18,342 nucleotides of DNA from Wenzhouxiangella sp. (lineage in GTDB: Bacteria; Pseudomonadota; Gammaproteobacteria; Xanthomonadales; Wenzhouxiangellaceae): assembly GCA_007119095.1 (NCBI GenBank), contig SKQI01000110.1, forward strand, positions 1 through 18,342. The letters are read 5' to 3'. The notes under the pieces are model-generated. The model was not told the origin of the DNA. It searched no databases and saw nothing but the letters and a program-made list of their open reading frames with translations. Both the position numbers and the translations under genes were made by a program. Below, in pieces: positions 6,752 to 15,500 of this stretch. The stretch's first letter is position 1, and the number at the start of each line of letters is the position of its first letter.

Positions 6752-7177
6752 ATGCCCTATGCTCTGACCCTGTTTTACGCTGCCCTGCTGGGGCTGGTTC
6801 TGCTGGCTTTGTCAGTCAATGTCGTGCGACTTCGGCGTCAGCATAAGGTAGGTGTGGGTGCCGGCGAGCATCGAGATCTCGAGTTGGCGGTTAGGGCCCA
6901 CGGCAATTTCTGCGAGTATGTGCCGTTCGCGCTGCTGCTACTGTTTATCCTGGAAGCCACGACCGCTGTCCCGGCAATTGTTTTGCACTTGCTGGGGGCA
7001 GGGCTGCTGATCGGCAGAATCCTGCATGGCTTTTTTGGTCTCAATCGTTCGCATGGGGCGACGCCGGGTCGATTCGTCGGTACCTTGCTGACCTGGCTGA
7101 TGATTCTGCTGGCAGCCCTGTTCGGTCTGGGGCTGGCCTTGGGTCATTGGCTTGGGCTGGCTGTTTCAGCGGGGTGA
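6752..7177 (+). CDS. MAPEG-family integral membrane protein
   Basis: A 141-residue, very hydrophobic protein with four predicted membrane helices (about residues 3-24, 56-72, 74-92 and 110-135). The cytoplasmic stretch between helices 1 and 2 contains RAHGNFCEYVPF, the MAPEG hallmark (R..gN..E..P; R48, N52, E55, P58), followed later by RILHGFFGLN. MAPEG proteins include microsomal glutathione transferases and eicosanoid enzymes. Most bacterial members, such as YecN-like proteins, have no proven substrate, so the reaction is left open here. No clear Shine-Dalgarno precedes the ATG. Its last 12 bases overlap the 3' end of the convergent Nudix gene. Confidence 0.88.
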   Translation: MPYALTLFYAALLGLVLLALSVNVVRLRRQHKVGVGAGEHRDLELAVRAHGNFCEYVPFALLLLFILEATTAVPAIVLHLLGAGLLIGRILHGFFGLNRSHGATPGRFVGTLLTWLMILLAALFGLGLALGHWLGLAVSAG

Positions 7178-7705
7178 TCTGATTGCCCAGTAAAGGGCGG
7201 CAAATATTTTCGGATCAATCTCCAGTCCATGGGCGTGGTGTTGCCGTAGCCACGCATCAACCGCACTTTGGCGCACACGGTGAACGACAATGTCTTCGCT
7301 GTCGTCACCGCCGCCGCGGCCGACCTTGACCAGGTCTTCGGCCAATACGAACAGCACGATTTCATCGCTCATGCCTGCCGAGGTGGGGCAACGCATGATT
7401 TCGCTGACAGAACCGGGCCGCCAGCCGGTTTCTTCTTCAAGCTCACGCGCTGCCGCATCCAGGATGTCTTCATTTTCGAGACCGATCTCGTCGCCAACCA
7501 ATCCAGCCGGTAACTCAATGACCCGCTTTCCGACCGGCTCGCGGTATTGCTCGACAAGCAGCAGCTCTTTGGCCGGCGTCCAGGCGATGACCACGGCAAC
7601 CGCATGGCGGCGGGAAACGAATTCCCAACCATTGCGGCATTGAAGTCGCAGGTAGCGACCTTCATATAAGCTAGATTCATGCTTCGACATGGTCAAGTTG
7701 TCCAT
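7166..7705 (-). CDS. Nudix hydrolase, ADP-ribose pyrophosphatase-like
   Basis: A 179-residue protein (or 174 if the second ATG at 7690 is used; neither start has a good Shine-Dalgarno). The core has VVIAWTPAKELLLVEQYREPVGKR, then ELPAGLVGDE and the Nudix helix AAARELEEETGW (residues 84-95) with its metal-binding RE..EE, followed by CPTSAGMSDEIV. The VEQYR...IELPAG pattern is the ADP-ribose/ADP-sugar pyrophosphatase style of Nudix protein. The spacing between the Nudix-box glycine and first glutamate is not the strict GX5E, because of a small insertion (DEIGLENED). The catalytic end is intact. The likely role is cleavage of ADP-ribose or a related nucleoside diphosphate derivative; the exact substrate cannot be read from the sequence. 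Confidence 0.88.
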   Translation of the reverse strand: MDNLTMSKHESSLYEGRYLRLQCRNGWEFVSRRHAVAVVIAWTPAKELLLVEQYREPVGKRVIELPAGLVGDEIGLENEDILDAAARELEEETGWRPGSVSEIMRCPTSAGMSDEIVLFVLAEDLVKVGRGGGDDSEDIVVHRVRQSAVDAWLRQHHAHGLEIDPKIFAALYWAIRSPR

Positions 7706-7708
7706 TCT

Positions 7709-7725
7709 GTGGAACGATTTTCCAC
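7709..7725. promoter_or_regulatory. Small inverted repeat in a divergent promoter region
   Basis: GTGGAA (7709-7714) and TTCCAC (7720-7725) are complementary around a 5-bp spacer. They lie in the 69-bp gap between the divergent Nudix and secreted-propeller genes. A dimeric regulator site is possible; a chance repeat is equally possible. Confidence 0.2.
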
Positions 7726-7774
7726 CGCAGTACTCCCATCAAACCGACTATTGAAGATTACAGGAACCCGCAGC

Positions 7775-9169
7775 ATGCTCTCAGTTTTTCGCCTCGCCTT
7801 TGTTTTGCTTGCCCTGGGAGTGGTCCCGCCCGCACTGGCTGATGAAGGCCAAGATGCTTCGACGGCCTCGGAGCAGCGCCCCCTGGGTCTCGCGCAATCG
7901 ATGCGTCAGGCTGGAGCGGCCTTCGAGGCTGGTGATGTCGAAGCCTGGGTCCAGCACACGGAGCGTTTGCACGAGCTCAGGCCATACAGCCAGGACTTCA
8001 TGCGTCATCTTGTGCTGGGCTACAGCCAGATTGGCGAGACCAGCAGGGCTTTCAACATGATGCTTGCCATGCAACAGCAAGGCCTGTCTGAGAACTGGGA
8101 TGACTTCGAAGAACTGGAGTCGTTGCGTCAACATAGACTGTATGAGCACCTTAACTCGCTGATGCGAGAAGCTGGTGAACCGTTTGGCCAAGCTGACGAG
8201 GTTGCCGTGCTGGAGGGCGTGGCCATGCCGGAAGCGCTGGCATTGGACTCGACAACAGATCGCCTGTTCGTCGGGACTGTAAGAGATGGACGGATCCTGG
8301 TTCGTGGGCCGGATGAGCAGGAATGGACGGTTTTTGCGCAGCCTTCAGAGCATGAAGACCTGATGGCCGTCATGAGCATGGCAGTTGACGTCTCGCGCAA
8401 CCAGTTGATCGTCGCTACCGGCGCAGTCTCACAGTTTCGTGGATACCGCTCTCAGGATGCCGGCCGCACGGCGATCCTGCGATTTGACCTGGAGAGCGGG
8501 GAGCTGGTCAGGCGCCATCGCCTGGTTCCAGACGGACGATCGCGCTTGCTTGGAACGCTGACGGTGGCCAGCGATGGCACCATCTTTGCCGCAGACTCGA
8601 TCACGCCTTCTGTTTTTCGCCTCGGTCCCGATGACGAATCGCCCCGCCTGTTCTTTGGTCACCCGAATTTGACCAGCCTGCGGGGAGTTGCAGTGTCTTC
8701 CGACGATGCGCGCTTGTACGTGGCCGATTACGACCTCGGCATTTTTGTCGTTGACGCACAAGACCCGAATCAGGCCTGGAAGCTGGCTGTTCCAGAAACC
8801 CTCAACGAGGGTGGTATAGACGGTTTGTACAAATGGGAAAACCATCTGGTCGCCATACAAAACGGCGTCATACCGCAGCGGATACTGCGTCTGGCACTTG
8901 GTGAGGACGGGCTCGGAGTGGTTGGCATTGCCCCGGTAGCAGCGGCTCTCGAGCAGTTCGATACCCCGACTTTCGGGGTCATGAATGGATCAAGGCTGGT
9001 CTTCCTGGCGGGAAGTCATTGGCAGTATGTGGATGCGCGTGGGCGCAACCGCGGAGGTCAACTGCCGCCGGTGTCGATCCTGTCAGCCGACGTTGATTCT
9101 CCGGAAGTGATGGTGGTTGGTCGGGAAATCCTGGAACGGCTCAGGCAGCAGTCCGGCGAAGGCAATTGA
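7775..9169 (+). CDS. Secreted protein with helical N-domain and predicted beta-propeller; function unknown
   Basis: A 464-residue precursor. The ATG at 7775 was chosen because it opens a clean signal peptide (MLSVFRLAFVLLALGVVPPALA) and has AGGA about 9 nt upstream; the longer frame from 7679 would bury that signal. Residues about 35-135 look helical and TPR-like (AGAAFEAGDVEAWVQHTERL, LVLGYSQIGETSRAFNMML). From about 145 onward come repeated propeller-style strands: LALDSTTDRLFVGTVRDGRI, LTVASDGTIFAADSITP, VAVSSDDARLYVADYDLGI. These resemble SMP-30/gluconolactonase or NHL-type six-bladed propellers. No catalytic residues can be assigned. It is probably a periplasmic or outer-membrane-associated binding protein. 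Its stop is 9 bp from the convergent exonuclease gene. I do not recognise a named family. Confidence 0.85.
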   Translation: MLSVFRLAFVLLALGVVPPALADEGQDASTASEQRPLGLAQSMRQAGAAFEAGDVEAWVQHTERLHELRPYSQDFMRHLVLGYSQIGETSRAFNMMLAMQQQGLSENWDDFEELESLRQHRLYEHLNSLMREAGEPFGQADEVAVLEGVAMPEALALDSTTDRLFVGTVRDGRILVRGPDEQEWTVFAQPSEHEDLMAVMSMAVDVSRNQLIVATGAVSQFRGYRSQDAGRTAILRFDLESGELVRRHRLVPDGRSRLLGTLTVASDGTIFAADSITPSVFRLGPDDESPRLFFGHPNLTSLRGVAVSSDDARLYVADYDLGIFVVDAQDPNQAWKLAVPETLNEGGIDGLYKWENHLVAIQNGVIPQRILRLALGEDGLGVVGIAPVAAALEQFDTPTFGVMNGSRLVFLAGSHWQYVDARGRNRGGQLPPVSILSADVDSPEVMVVGREILERLRQQSGEGN

Positions 9170-9178
9170 ATTCGCTGG

Positions 9179-10105
9179 TCAGCCGGACGAATCTGCGGGA
9201 CCACTCACGCGCAATCGATGCAGACGCTCGCGTAGCGGGCGTCCGAAACCCAGGCTGTCGAGCAATGCATCCAGCGCATCGCCATTGCCCTGGCTGCGGC
9301 GGGTGACGGGATTGCGCTGAACAGCGGCAATGTCCGTCTCCAAGCCGGTCAGCTGCCGGGCCAGCCGAGCGGCAGGCTCGTGTTGACGTAGTCTGGCGGC
9401 CAGCGTTTTGGCACCGCGAATCTTGAGCCATGCCACTTCGTCAAGGCGCTGGTAGAGGTGATCCAGACTGTGGAAGTGTCCAAGTAAGGCGGCTGCAGTT
9501 TTCGGACCTATGCCCGGTACCCCGGGGATGTTGTCGACGCTGTCGCCTGTCAAGGCAAGAAAGTCCGGAATCTGGTCCGGATGGACACCGAAATGGCCGA
9601 AAACGCCAGCCGCGTCCAGGCGGCGCCGTCGAGCAAAGTCCCACCATTCATCCTTTTCGCCGATCAATTGTGCAAGGTCCTTGTCACCGCTGACGACGCA
9701 GACCGGTTGCTGTTGGCGGCGGCAATGGGCGGCCAGGCTGGCAATGAGATCGTCGGCTTCAAACCGCTCATCGACATAAACCGGAAGCCCGGCATGACGG
9801 GCAATGTCCTTGCACCAGGCAAATTGGCGTTGGAGCTCCGCCGGTGCTGGCTCGCGGTTGGCCTTGTAATCGGGGTAGATATCGTTTCGAAACGAGGTGG
9901 TCAATGATTCGTCGAATGCGACAGCCAGATCAGAAGCGCCGGTTTGATCAACCAACTCACACAGAAATCGGGCAAATCCGTAAACTGCGTTGGTCGGGTG
10001 ACCGGCCTGGTCGGCGAAGCGATCGGGCATTGAGAACCAGGCACGGAATACGTAAACGCTGGCATCAACGAGGTAGGCAGGACGGGTCGTCCGGGTGTTG
10101 CTCAC
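9179..10105 (-). CDS. 5'-3' exonuclease / flap endonuclease-like protein (stand-alone PolA-N type)
   Basis: A 308-residue homologue of the N-terminal nuclease domain of DNA polymerase I, with no polymerase part. The metal-binding acids are visible in order: LVDASVYVFRAW (D14), AVAFDES (D65), FEADDL (E116, D118, D119), SGDKD (D141, D143) and TGDSVDN (D188, D191). A helix-hairpin-helix follows (IPGVPGIGPKTAAALL, about 193-208), which binds duplex DNA. All acid positions look intact, consistent with two-metal flap or 5'-exonuclease activity. E. coli ExoIX/Xni is a shorter relative. The start is GTG at 10105. It lies 18 bp downstream of the HNH gene and is probably co-transcribed with it. A role in Okazaki-flap removal or repair is expected but not proven. 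Confidence 0.93.
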   Translation of the reverse strand: MSNTRTTRPAYLVDASVYVFRAWFSMPDRFADQAGHPTNAVYGFARFLCELVDQTGASDLAVAFDESLTTSFRNDIYPDYKANREPAPAELQRQFAWCKDIARHAGLPVYVDERFEADDLIASLAAHCRRQQQPVCVVSGDKDLAQLIGEKDEWWDFARRRRLDAAGVFGHFGVHPDQIPDFLALTGDSVDNIPGVPGIGPKTAAALLGHFHSLDHLYQRLDEVAWLKIRGAKTLAARLRQHEPAARLARQLTGLETDIAAVQRNPVTRRSQGNGDALDALLDSLGFGRPLRERLHRLRVSGPADSSG

Positions 10106-10123
10106 GGCAGGCTCGGTCTGTGG

Positions 10124-10732
10124 CTAGACCAGTACCTTACCCTGTGACAGCCGTCGGCGCAGCACCGAATGGCGCGGGAAGTGGGCGAGCAGAAACTCCA
10201 TCTGGTCAGCCAGGATCTTGCGACCCTGCAGATAAACATATTCGGCGTGGGTTGGCGCGAACGGAATCGCCAGCAATTGCATGCCGGCCTGTTCGGGCGT
10301 GCGTGCGCCTTTGTGGTTATTGCAGCGTTTGCACGAAGTAACCACGTTCTCCCATGTATCAACACCGCCCTGGGCCAGCGGATTGACGTGGTCGCGCGAC
10401 AGATCGCGTACCTGGAAACGATTGCCGCAGTACAGGCAGATATTCTCGTCGCGGCGAAACAAGGCGCGGTTGGACAGCGGCGGTGTGTAGCGGTCGTAGA
10501 ACTGATGGGCGTTCGGGTGTGAGCCGTGAGTGGCGACGATGGCGTTGACCGGAATTTCCGTACGCCGTCCGGTGTGGGCGTTGACGCCGCCGTGAAGTCG
10601 ATACAGCACTCGCCCGAGCGCGTAGCTGACCTGGCCAAGCACAATCAGCTTGACCGCATCCTGGTAACCGATCCACTCCAGCGGCATGCCGGTGACGTCG
10701 GTGCGCAACACCTGTTGATCAAAACTCAACAT
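10124..10732 (-). CDS. HNH endonuclease family protein
   Basis: A 202-residue protein whose ATG follows GGAG with a 6-nt spacer. The middle carries a zinc-containing HNH (beta-beta-alpha-metal) domain: ICLYCG (C99, C102), RDHVNPLAQGG (D114, H115), TWENVVTSCKRCNNHK (N129, C134, C137, N138). The four cysteines form the structural zinc site, and DH plus N are the expected catalytic elements. The N-terminal 90 residues (LRTDVTGMPLEWIGYQDAVKL...) match the conserved front part of a widespread stand-alone bacterial HNH family whose biological role is not defined. It is first in a two-gene unit with the 5'-3' exonuclease. It is divergent from the DegQ-like gene across 202 bp. No toxin, intron or restriction partner is visible nearby. 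Confidence 0.92.
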   Translation of the reverse strand: MLSFDQQVLRTDVTGMPLEWIGYQDAVKLIVLGQVSYALGRVLYRLHGGVNAHTGRRTEIPVNAIVATHGSHPNAHQFYDRYTPPLSNRALFRRDENICLYCGNRFQVRDLSRDHVNPLAQGGVDTWENVVTSCKRCNNHKGARTPEQAGMQLLAIPFAPTHAEYVYLQGRKILADQMEFLLAHFPRHSVLRRRLSQGKVLV

Positions 10733-10934
10733 CTAGTGCTCCATCGATTGCCCAAGCCCAACATATTGGGGAAGCTTGCTGTCGATAAACCTAGTATGAC
10801 CATCCTTGACGGCCAATTGCAAGCCAACGCTAAATGTTGACAATGACGGTTTGGTGAATCGGCTTGAGCCAGGGCCGAAACAACCCCATTTCGACACAGT
10901 CAAAGTTGCTCGACATGGAAGGAAATCACTGCGT

Positions 10935-12293
10935 ATGACTCGTTTGCCAGCCTGGCGTTTTGCCCTTGCGTTTTTGATTTGCATGGTCACCGGCGTTACG
11001 GTCGCGGCCCTGCCTGCTGAAGTTGATGGCCAGCCACTGCCGTCCCTGGCACCGATCCTGGAGCAGGTAACCCCGGCGGTGGTCAACGTCCATACGCGAA
11101 CGCGGGTGCAGGTCAGAACCAGCCCGTTTTTTGACGATCCGTTCTTCCGGCGTTTTTTCGACATGCCGGCCGTGCCGCGCGAGCGCGTGCAGCAATCGCT
11201 GGGCTCTGGTGTGATTGTCGATGGCGGCGAGGGCCTGATCCTGACCAACAATCACGTGATCGACGGTGCTGACGATATCGCTGTCACCCTGCAGGACGGG
11301 CGCGAATACTCGGCGGAGCTGGTCGGCGCGGATCGTGATACCGACCTGGCCGTGATCCGGATTCGTGCAGATCAGCTCGATGAGCTACCCCTGGCAGACT
11401 CCGAGCGGCTTCGGGTGGGCGATTTTGTGGTTGCCGTTGGTAATCCGTTTGGCCTGGGCCAGACCGTGACCTCCGGAATTGTTTCGGCGCTTGGCCGCTC
11501 CGGTTTGCGCGGCCTGGAATATCAGAACTTCATTCAAACCGATGCATCGATCAATCCCGGCAACTCCGGCGGTGCCTTGATTGACCTGGCCGGGCGGCTG
11601 ATTGGCATCAATACGGCGATTTTCACGCCCTCAGGGGGCAACGTGGGGATTGGTTTTGCCATTCCGGCAAACACGGCCAGCCACGTGATGGCCCAGCTCG
11701 TTGAATTTGGGGAGGTTCGACGGGGTTCGCTGGGGATAGAAGTTCAGGATTTGAGCACTGAGCTGCGGGATGCGCTGGATATCGACGCGGCCGGCGGCGT
11801 GGTCGTAACCCGGGTGCGTTCCGGTTCCGCTTTGGCAGGCGCTGGACTCAGGGCGGGTGACGTCATCAAGTCAGTAGACGGTCGTGCGATCGCCAATAGT
11901 CAGGCGCTTCGAAATATCGAGGGTTTGCTGTCGGTGGGCGCCCAGGTTGTAGTCACTTACCTACGCGATGGGCGGCGCGGCGAAGTGAACGTGACGATTG
12001 AAGAAGATCTCGATGCGCGCATATCCGGTCGACGGCTGGACGACAGGCTCGACGGTGTCGGGTTGATTCGTATTCCCGACCGTTCCAGGGCATCCGGTGT
12101 GCTGGTTGAGGAGGTGCGCCGCAACTCTCATGCCTGGGACGCCGGGCTCCGGGCTGGAGATGTAATTGTGGCTGTCAATCGGCAGGCCGTTCGCCACCTC
12201 GGTGAAATGCGTAGCCAGTTCCCGGTGCCGGGTGACCGCGAACTGAGCCTGGAAATTCGCCGGCGCGGAGTGGCGTACCTGGTTTTGCTCTAA
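10935..12293 (+). CDS. degQ: Do-family periplasmic serine protease (DegQ/DegP-like)
   Basis: Trypsin-like protease and chaperone that clears misfolded envelope proteins. The ATG at 10935, preceded by AAGGAAA at about 10 nt, opens a signal peptide (MTRLPAWRFALAFLICMVTG...). The longer frame from 10806 lacks such logic. The mature part shows the catalytic triad H107 (LTNNHVID), D137 (DRDTDLAV) and S211 (INPGNSGGALID). Two PDZ domains follow: about 263-350 (GSLGIEVQ...GAGLRAGDVI) and about 370-452 (GVLVEEV...DAGLRAGDVI). At 452 residues with a short LA loop it is closer to DegQ than to DegP. The divergent 202-bp region upstream contains a small hairpin (CCCAA/TTGGG at 10757-10770) but no match to a sigma-E promoter that I can defend. 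Confidence 0.95.
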   Translation: MTRLPAWRFALAFLICMVTGVTVAALPAEVDGQPLPSLAPILEQVTPAVVNVHTRTRVQVRTSPFFDDPFFRRFFDMPAVPRERVQQSLGSGVIVDGGEGLILTNNHVIDGADDIAVTLQDGREYSAELVGADRDTDLAVIRIRADQLDELPLADSERLRVGDFVVAVGNPFGLGQTVTSGIVSALGRSGLRGLEYQNFIQTDASINPGNSGGALIDLAGRLIGINTAIFTPSGGNVGIGFAIPANTASHVMAQLVEFGEVRRGSLGIEVQDLSTELRDALDIDAAGGVVVTRVRSGSALAGAGLRAGDVIKSVDGRAIANSQALRNIEGLLSVGAQVVVTYLRDGRRGEVNVTIEEDLDARISGRRLDDRLDGVGLIRIPDRSRASGVLVEEVRRNSHAWDAGLRAGDVIVAVNRQAVRHLGEMRSQFPVPGDRELSLEIRRRGVAYLVLL

Positions 12294-12423
12294 GGAGCCT
12301 GTGAACAATTATGCTCGGGCGCGACGGTAGTTATTGGCTTGGCCGATGCGTGCGGAGGTGCCTTAATTCGGCGAAATTGTGCATTGCATCAAGGTTAAGG
12401 TTCGGTTACCTTCGAGATGAACG

Positions 12424-12448
12424 GCACCCAAAAGGAGGGTTTGGGTGC
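12424..12448 (+). promoter_or_regulatory. Leader hairpin upstream of the TonB-dependent receptor gene
   Basis: GCACCCAAA (12424-12432) and TTTGGGTGC (12440-12448) pair perfectly around a 7-nt loop, AGGAGGG. The hairpin sits in the 242-bp gap between the protease and receptor genes, 87 bp before the receptor ATG. The loop looks like a Shine-Dalgarno, and a 12-codon frame (ATG 12458 to TGA 12496) follows. No U-tract directly follows, so a terminator is unlikely. It is probably a leader RNA element. The rest of the gap shows no convincing promoter boxes. Confidence 0.4.
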
Positions 12449-12521
12449 TTCCTGGCCATGTTTTTCATCCCTTTTGAGGATAAAGAGTGGTCGTGATCTT
12501 TCGAGGAAAGCGGCTTGCCGC

Positions 12522-12527
12522 GAGGAG
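12522..12527 (+). promoter_or_regulatory. Ribosome-binding site fixing the receptor start
   Basis: GAGGAG lies 8 nt ahead of the ATG at 12536. This favours that ATG over the in-frame TTG at 12515, which has no Shine-Dalgarno and would precede the signal peptide with seven charged or irregular residues. Confidence 0.7.
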
Positions 12528-12535
12528 AAGATCTG

Positions 12536-15500
12536 ATGGTTAGTGAACCCAAACTCCACCCCCTTGCAATTGCAATCTCTGCCGGATTACTGGCGCTGTG
12601 TTTCGGGATAGCCCCCGTTTATGGTCAACCGGCACAGGATTCACCCGATCAGGCAGTGACCGACAGCGCAGAGCAGTCCGGTGACGAGGACGAAATGGAT
12701 CGGGTAGTCGTCACCGGGTCGCGCATCGCCCGTGATCCGAACCTGGTCTCGCCAGCGCCTATTCAGTCGGTCGATTCCGAGGACATTGAGCTGTCGGGCG
12801 AAATCAACGTCATCGACGTGGTCAACAGCCTGCCGGCACTGCTTGGGTCTGACAACACCGCAGCCAACCAGAATGCGGCCGGCGCGGCCGGTGCCGGCAT
12901 TCTTAATCTCCGCAACCTTGGGTCGGTGCGCACGCTTACCCTGGTCAACGGTCGCCGTCATGTTGCTGGTCTGGCCGGCAGTGGTGCGGTGGATGTCAAC
13001 ACCATCCCAGCCGCTCTGGTTGACCGGGTCGAAGTGCTGACCGGCGGTGCCTCGGCAATCTACGGCGCTGACGCCGTGACCGGCGCAGTCAACTTCATTC
13101 TCAAGGACGACTTCGAAGGCTTCGACGTCCAGGCCCAGTACAACCTGTCTCAGCGTGGCGACGCCGACCGGCGCCTACTGAACCTGACCTGGGGCCAGAA
13201 TTTTGATGGCGGGCGCGGTAACGTCACCATGTCTTTGGGCCTGGAAGACACCGAAGGCCTGCTGCAGGGGGACCGCTCCCACACCCGAGGTGATCGGCTT
13301 GGCGGCGTCTGGGACAACCCCGTGAGATTTGTCCAGGCCGACGATATCTCCCAGTTTGGCCTGGACCCGCTGCTGCTGGGCAGCGCGATTTCAGAGTTCT
13401 GCGAAGACGGCGATGGCACGCTGGGCGCTGGCCGTGATGCCCTGTGCAATCGTATCGTTGATATCCCCCGCTTCAGCGTTCTGCCGTTTCCGCGCTTCAA
13501 CCTCAGTAGTTACGGTTCGATCATCGGCGTCGACTGGTTCGGCGACGAGTTTCTGTCTGCCTTCCCGGGCGTTGACTTCGAATACTTCGGCTCGCCGATC
13601 GCGGTCAACCGCGGACCAACGGGGCTGATTTTCGATGTCAACAACAGCGGCATGGAAGACTGTCTGGAGACGGTCAACGGCGTTATCCTGCAGCGTTTCG
13701 GCTTCTTTGCCGGCTGTCACGTCATGCGCGACCCCAACGGTCCGATCGATGTCTTTCAGGACGGTTTGCTGGCTGGTGCACAAAACGCCTTTGGTGGCGA
13801 TGGAACCGGCCTGGGCCGCGATGGGCAGTCGATCACCCCTGATGATCGACGCCTGGCCTTCAACCTGACCTCGCGCTACGACGTTACACCGGGGGCCCGC
13901 GTTTTCTTCGAGGGCAAGTACGTTCGATCGCGGACGGTCAATGACGGATCGCAAGCGGTTCAAGGGTTCTTCGACTCGCATGTGCTCAACTGGGACAATG
14001 CCTTCATTCCGCAGAGCCTGCGGGACCCGATTGTCGAGTTTGCCAACAACAATCCTGACCTGATCGAGCTCGACGCCGTCAATATCCTGGTCGGCCGCGA
14101 TATGACCGATCTGGGACGCCGAGTCAGCAAATCAACCCGCGAAACCATTCGCTTCGTGACCGGACTGGAAGGGGATATCGGAGATTCGCCGTTCAACTAT
14201 GAAGTGTCGATCAATTATGGGAGAACCCAGGCTGACACAGATTTTACCGGGCTTGCGCTTGATCGCTACTACGCAGCGGTCGATGCGGTCGTCGACCCGG
14301 CTACCGGCAACATCGTTTGCCGCTCCGAACTTGACCCGGGCGCAGTTCCAGCAGGCTCATTTCTGCCCAGCGCAGGTCCGTTCCGTGATTTTCTGACCTT
14401 TACCCCGGGCGCCGGCCAGTGTCAGCCGCTTAATGTATTCGGCATCGGTGCTCCCAGCCAGGCGGCGATCGACTTCGTGGTTGTCGACATGAAGCGCAAG
14501 CGCACGATTGAACAGACCGTGTTCTCCGGCTTTCTCGTTGGTGACAGTTCCGACTGGTTCTCCCTGCCGGCCGGTCCGCTGGGCCTGGCGGCCGGCGTCG
14601 AGTATCGGATGGAAGAAAGTCGATTCCGCGCTGACAGCTTCGAGCTGCCCGAGCCTGATCCGCTGGGGATCCTGGAAACGGCATCGCGGGTGTTCCCGAT
14701 CGATGCGCCGACCGATAACGTATCCGGCGACTTCAACGTCTGGGACGTATTTTTCGAAGTTTCCGTACCGTTGCTGAGAGACCAGCCCTTCGCCGAGGAG
14801 TTGACCCTGGATGCAGCTTACCGCTATTCCAACTACTCCACCTTGGGCAGTACCGATGCCTGGAACATGCGCATGTCCTGGGCGCCGATCCAGGATGTTC
14901 GTTTCCGGACGACCTACGCTCAGACCGTTCGTGCGCCCAACATCAACGAACTGTTTTCGCCGTTGCAGCCGGCGACTGCAAGACCGCTCGACCCCTGCGA
15001 CGAGTCGAACATCGGTGACGGCACGCCGAACCGTCCCATCAACTGCGCAGCTGATGGCCTGCCGCCGAACTTCCAGGACCCGCTCACAGCCCGCTTCTCC
15101 GGATTTTCCGGCGGCAATCCCGATCTGGATGTGGAAACGGCAGATACGTTCACCGTTGGTGTCGTCCTGGAGCCGCGTTTTCTGCCAGGCTTCTCGCTCA
15201 GCGTGGACTGGTACGACATTGAGATCAACGATGCCATCGCGGCGGTCGGTGTTCAGCAGTTGGTCAATGCCTGCTACGATGCGGCGACCTTCCCCAACCA
15301 GTTCTGTGAGCAAGTCACGCGTGATCGTGATCCCAGCTCACCGACTTTTCTGGGTTTCAACTCCTTTGTCAGCAGCCAGCTGAACTTCGCCTCGATCGTT
15401 ACTCAAGGTATCGACTACACGGCGCGGTACCGGTTTGAACTGGGCGACCTGGCAGAGGGGCTGGCGCCCTACGGTAGCTTGACCTTCGGCATTACCGGCA

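Noticed and set aside
7679..7774. 32-residue upstream extension of the secreted propeller protein
   Set aside because: It overlaps the Nudix gene start and would hide an obvious signal peptide.
10124..10732. HNH protein as a homing endonuclease or restriction enzyme of a mobile element
   Set aside because: No intron, intein, methyltransferase, integrase or terminal repeats are seen around it, and it forms a unit with a housekeeping-type exonuclease.
10806..10934. 43-residue upstream extension of the DegQ-like protease
   Set aside because: The ATG at 10935 has a good ribosome site and directly begins a signal peptide; the extension is hydrophilic and lies in the promoter region.
12311..12496. 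61-codon open frame in the receptor leader
   Set aside because: Composition is unlike its neighbours, there is no Shine-Dalgarno at its start, and it runs through a perfect hairpin. Only its last 12 codons are mentioned as a possible leader frame.
14357..15313. 318-codon open frame antisense within the TonB-dependent receptor gene
   Set aside because: It lies wholly inside the receptor barrel coding region and looks like a shadow frame with no domain signature.
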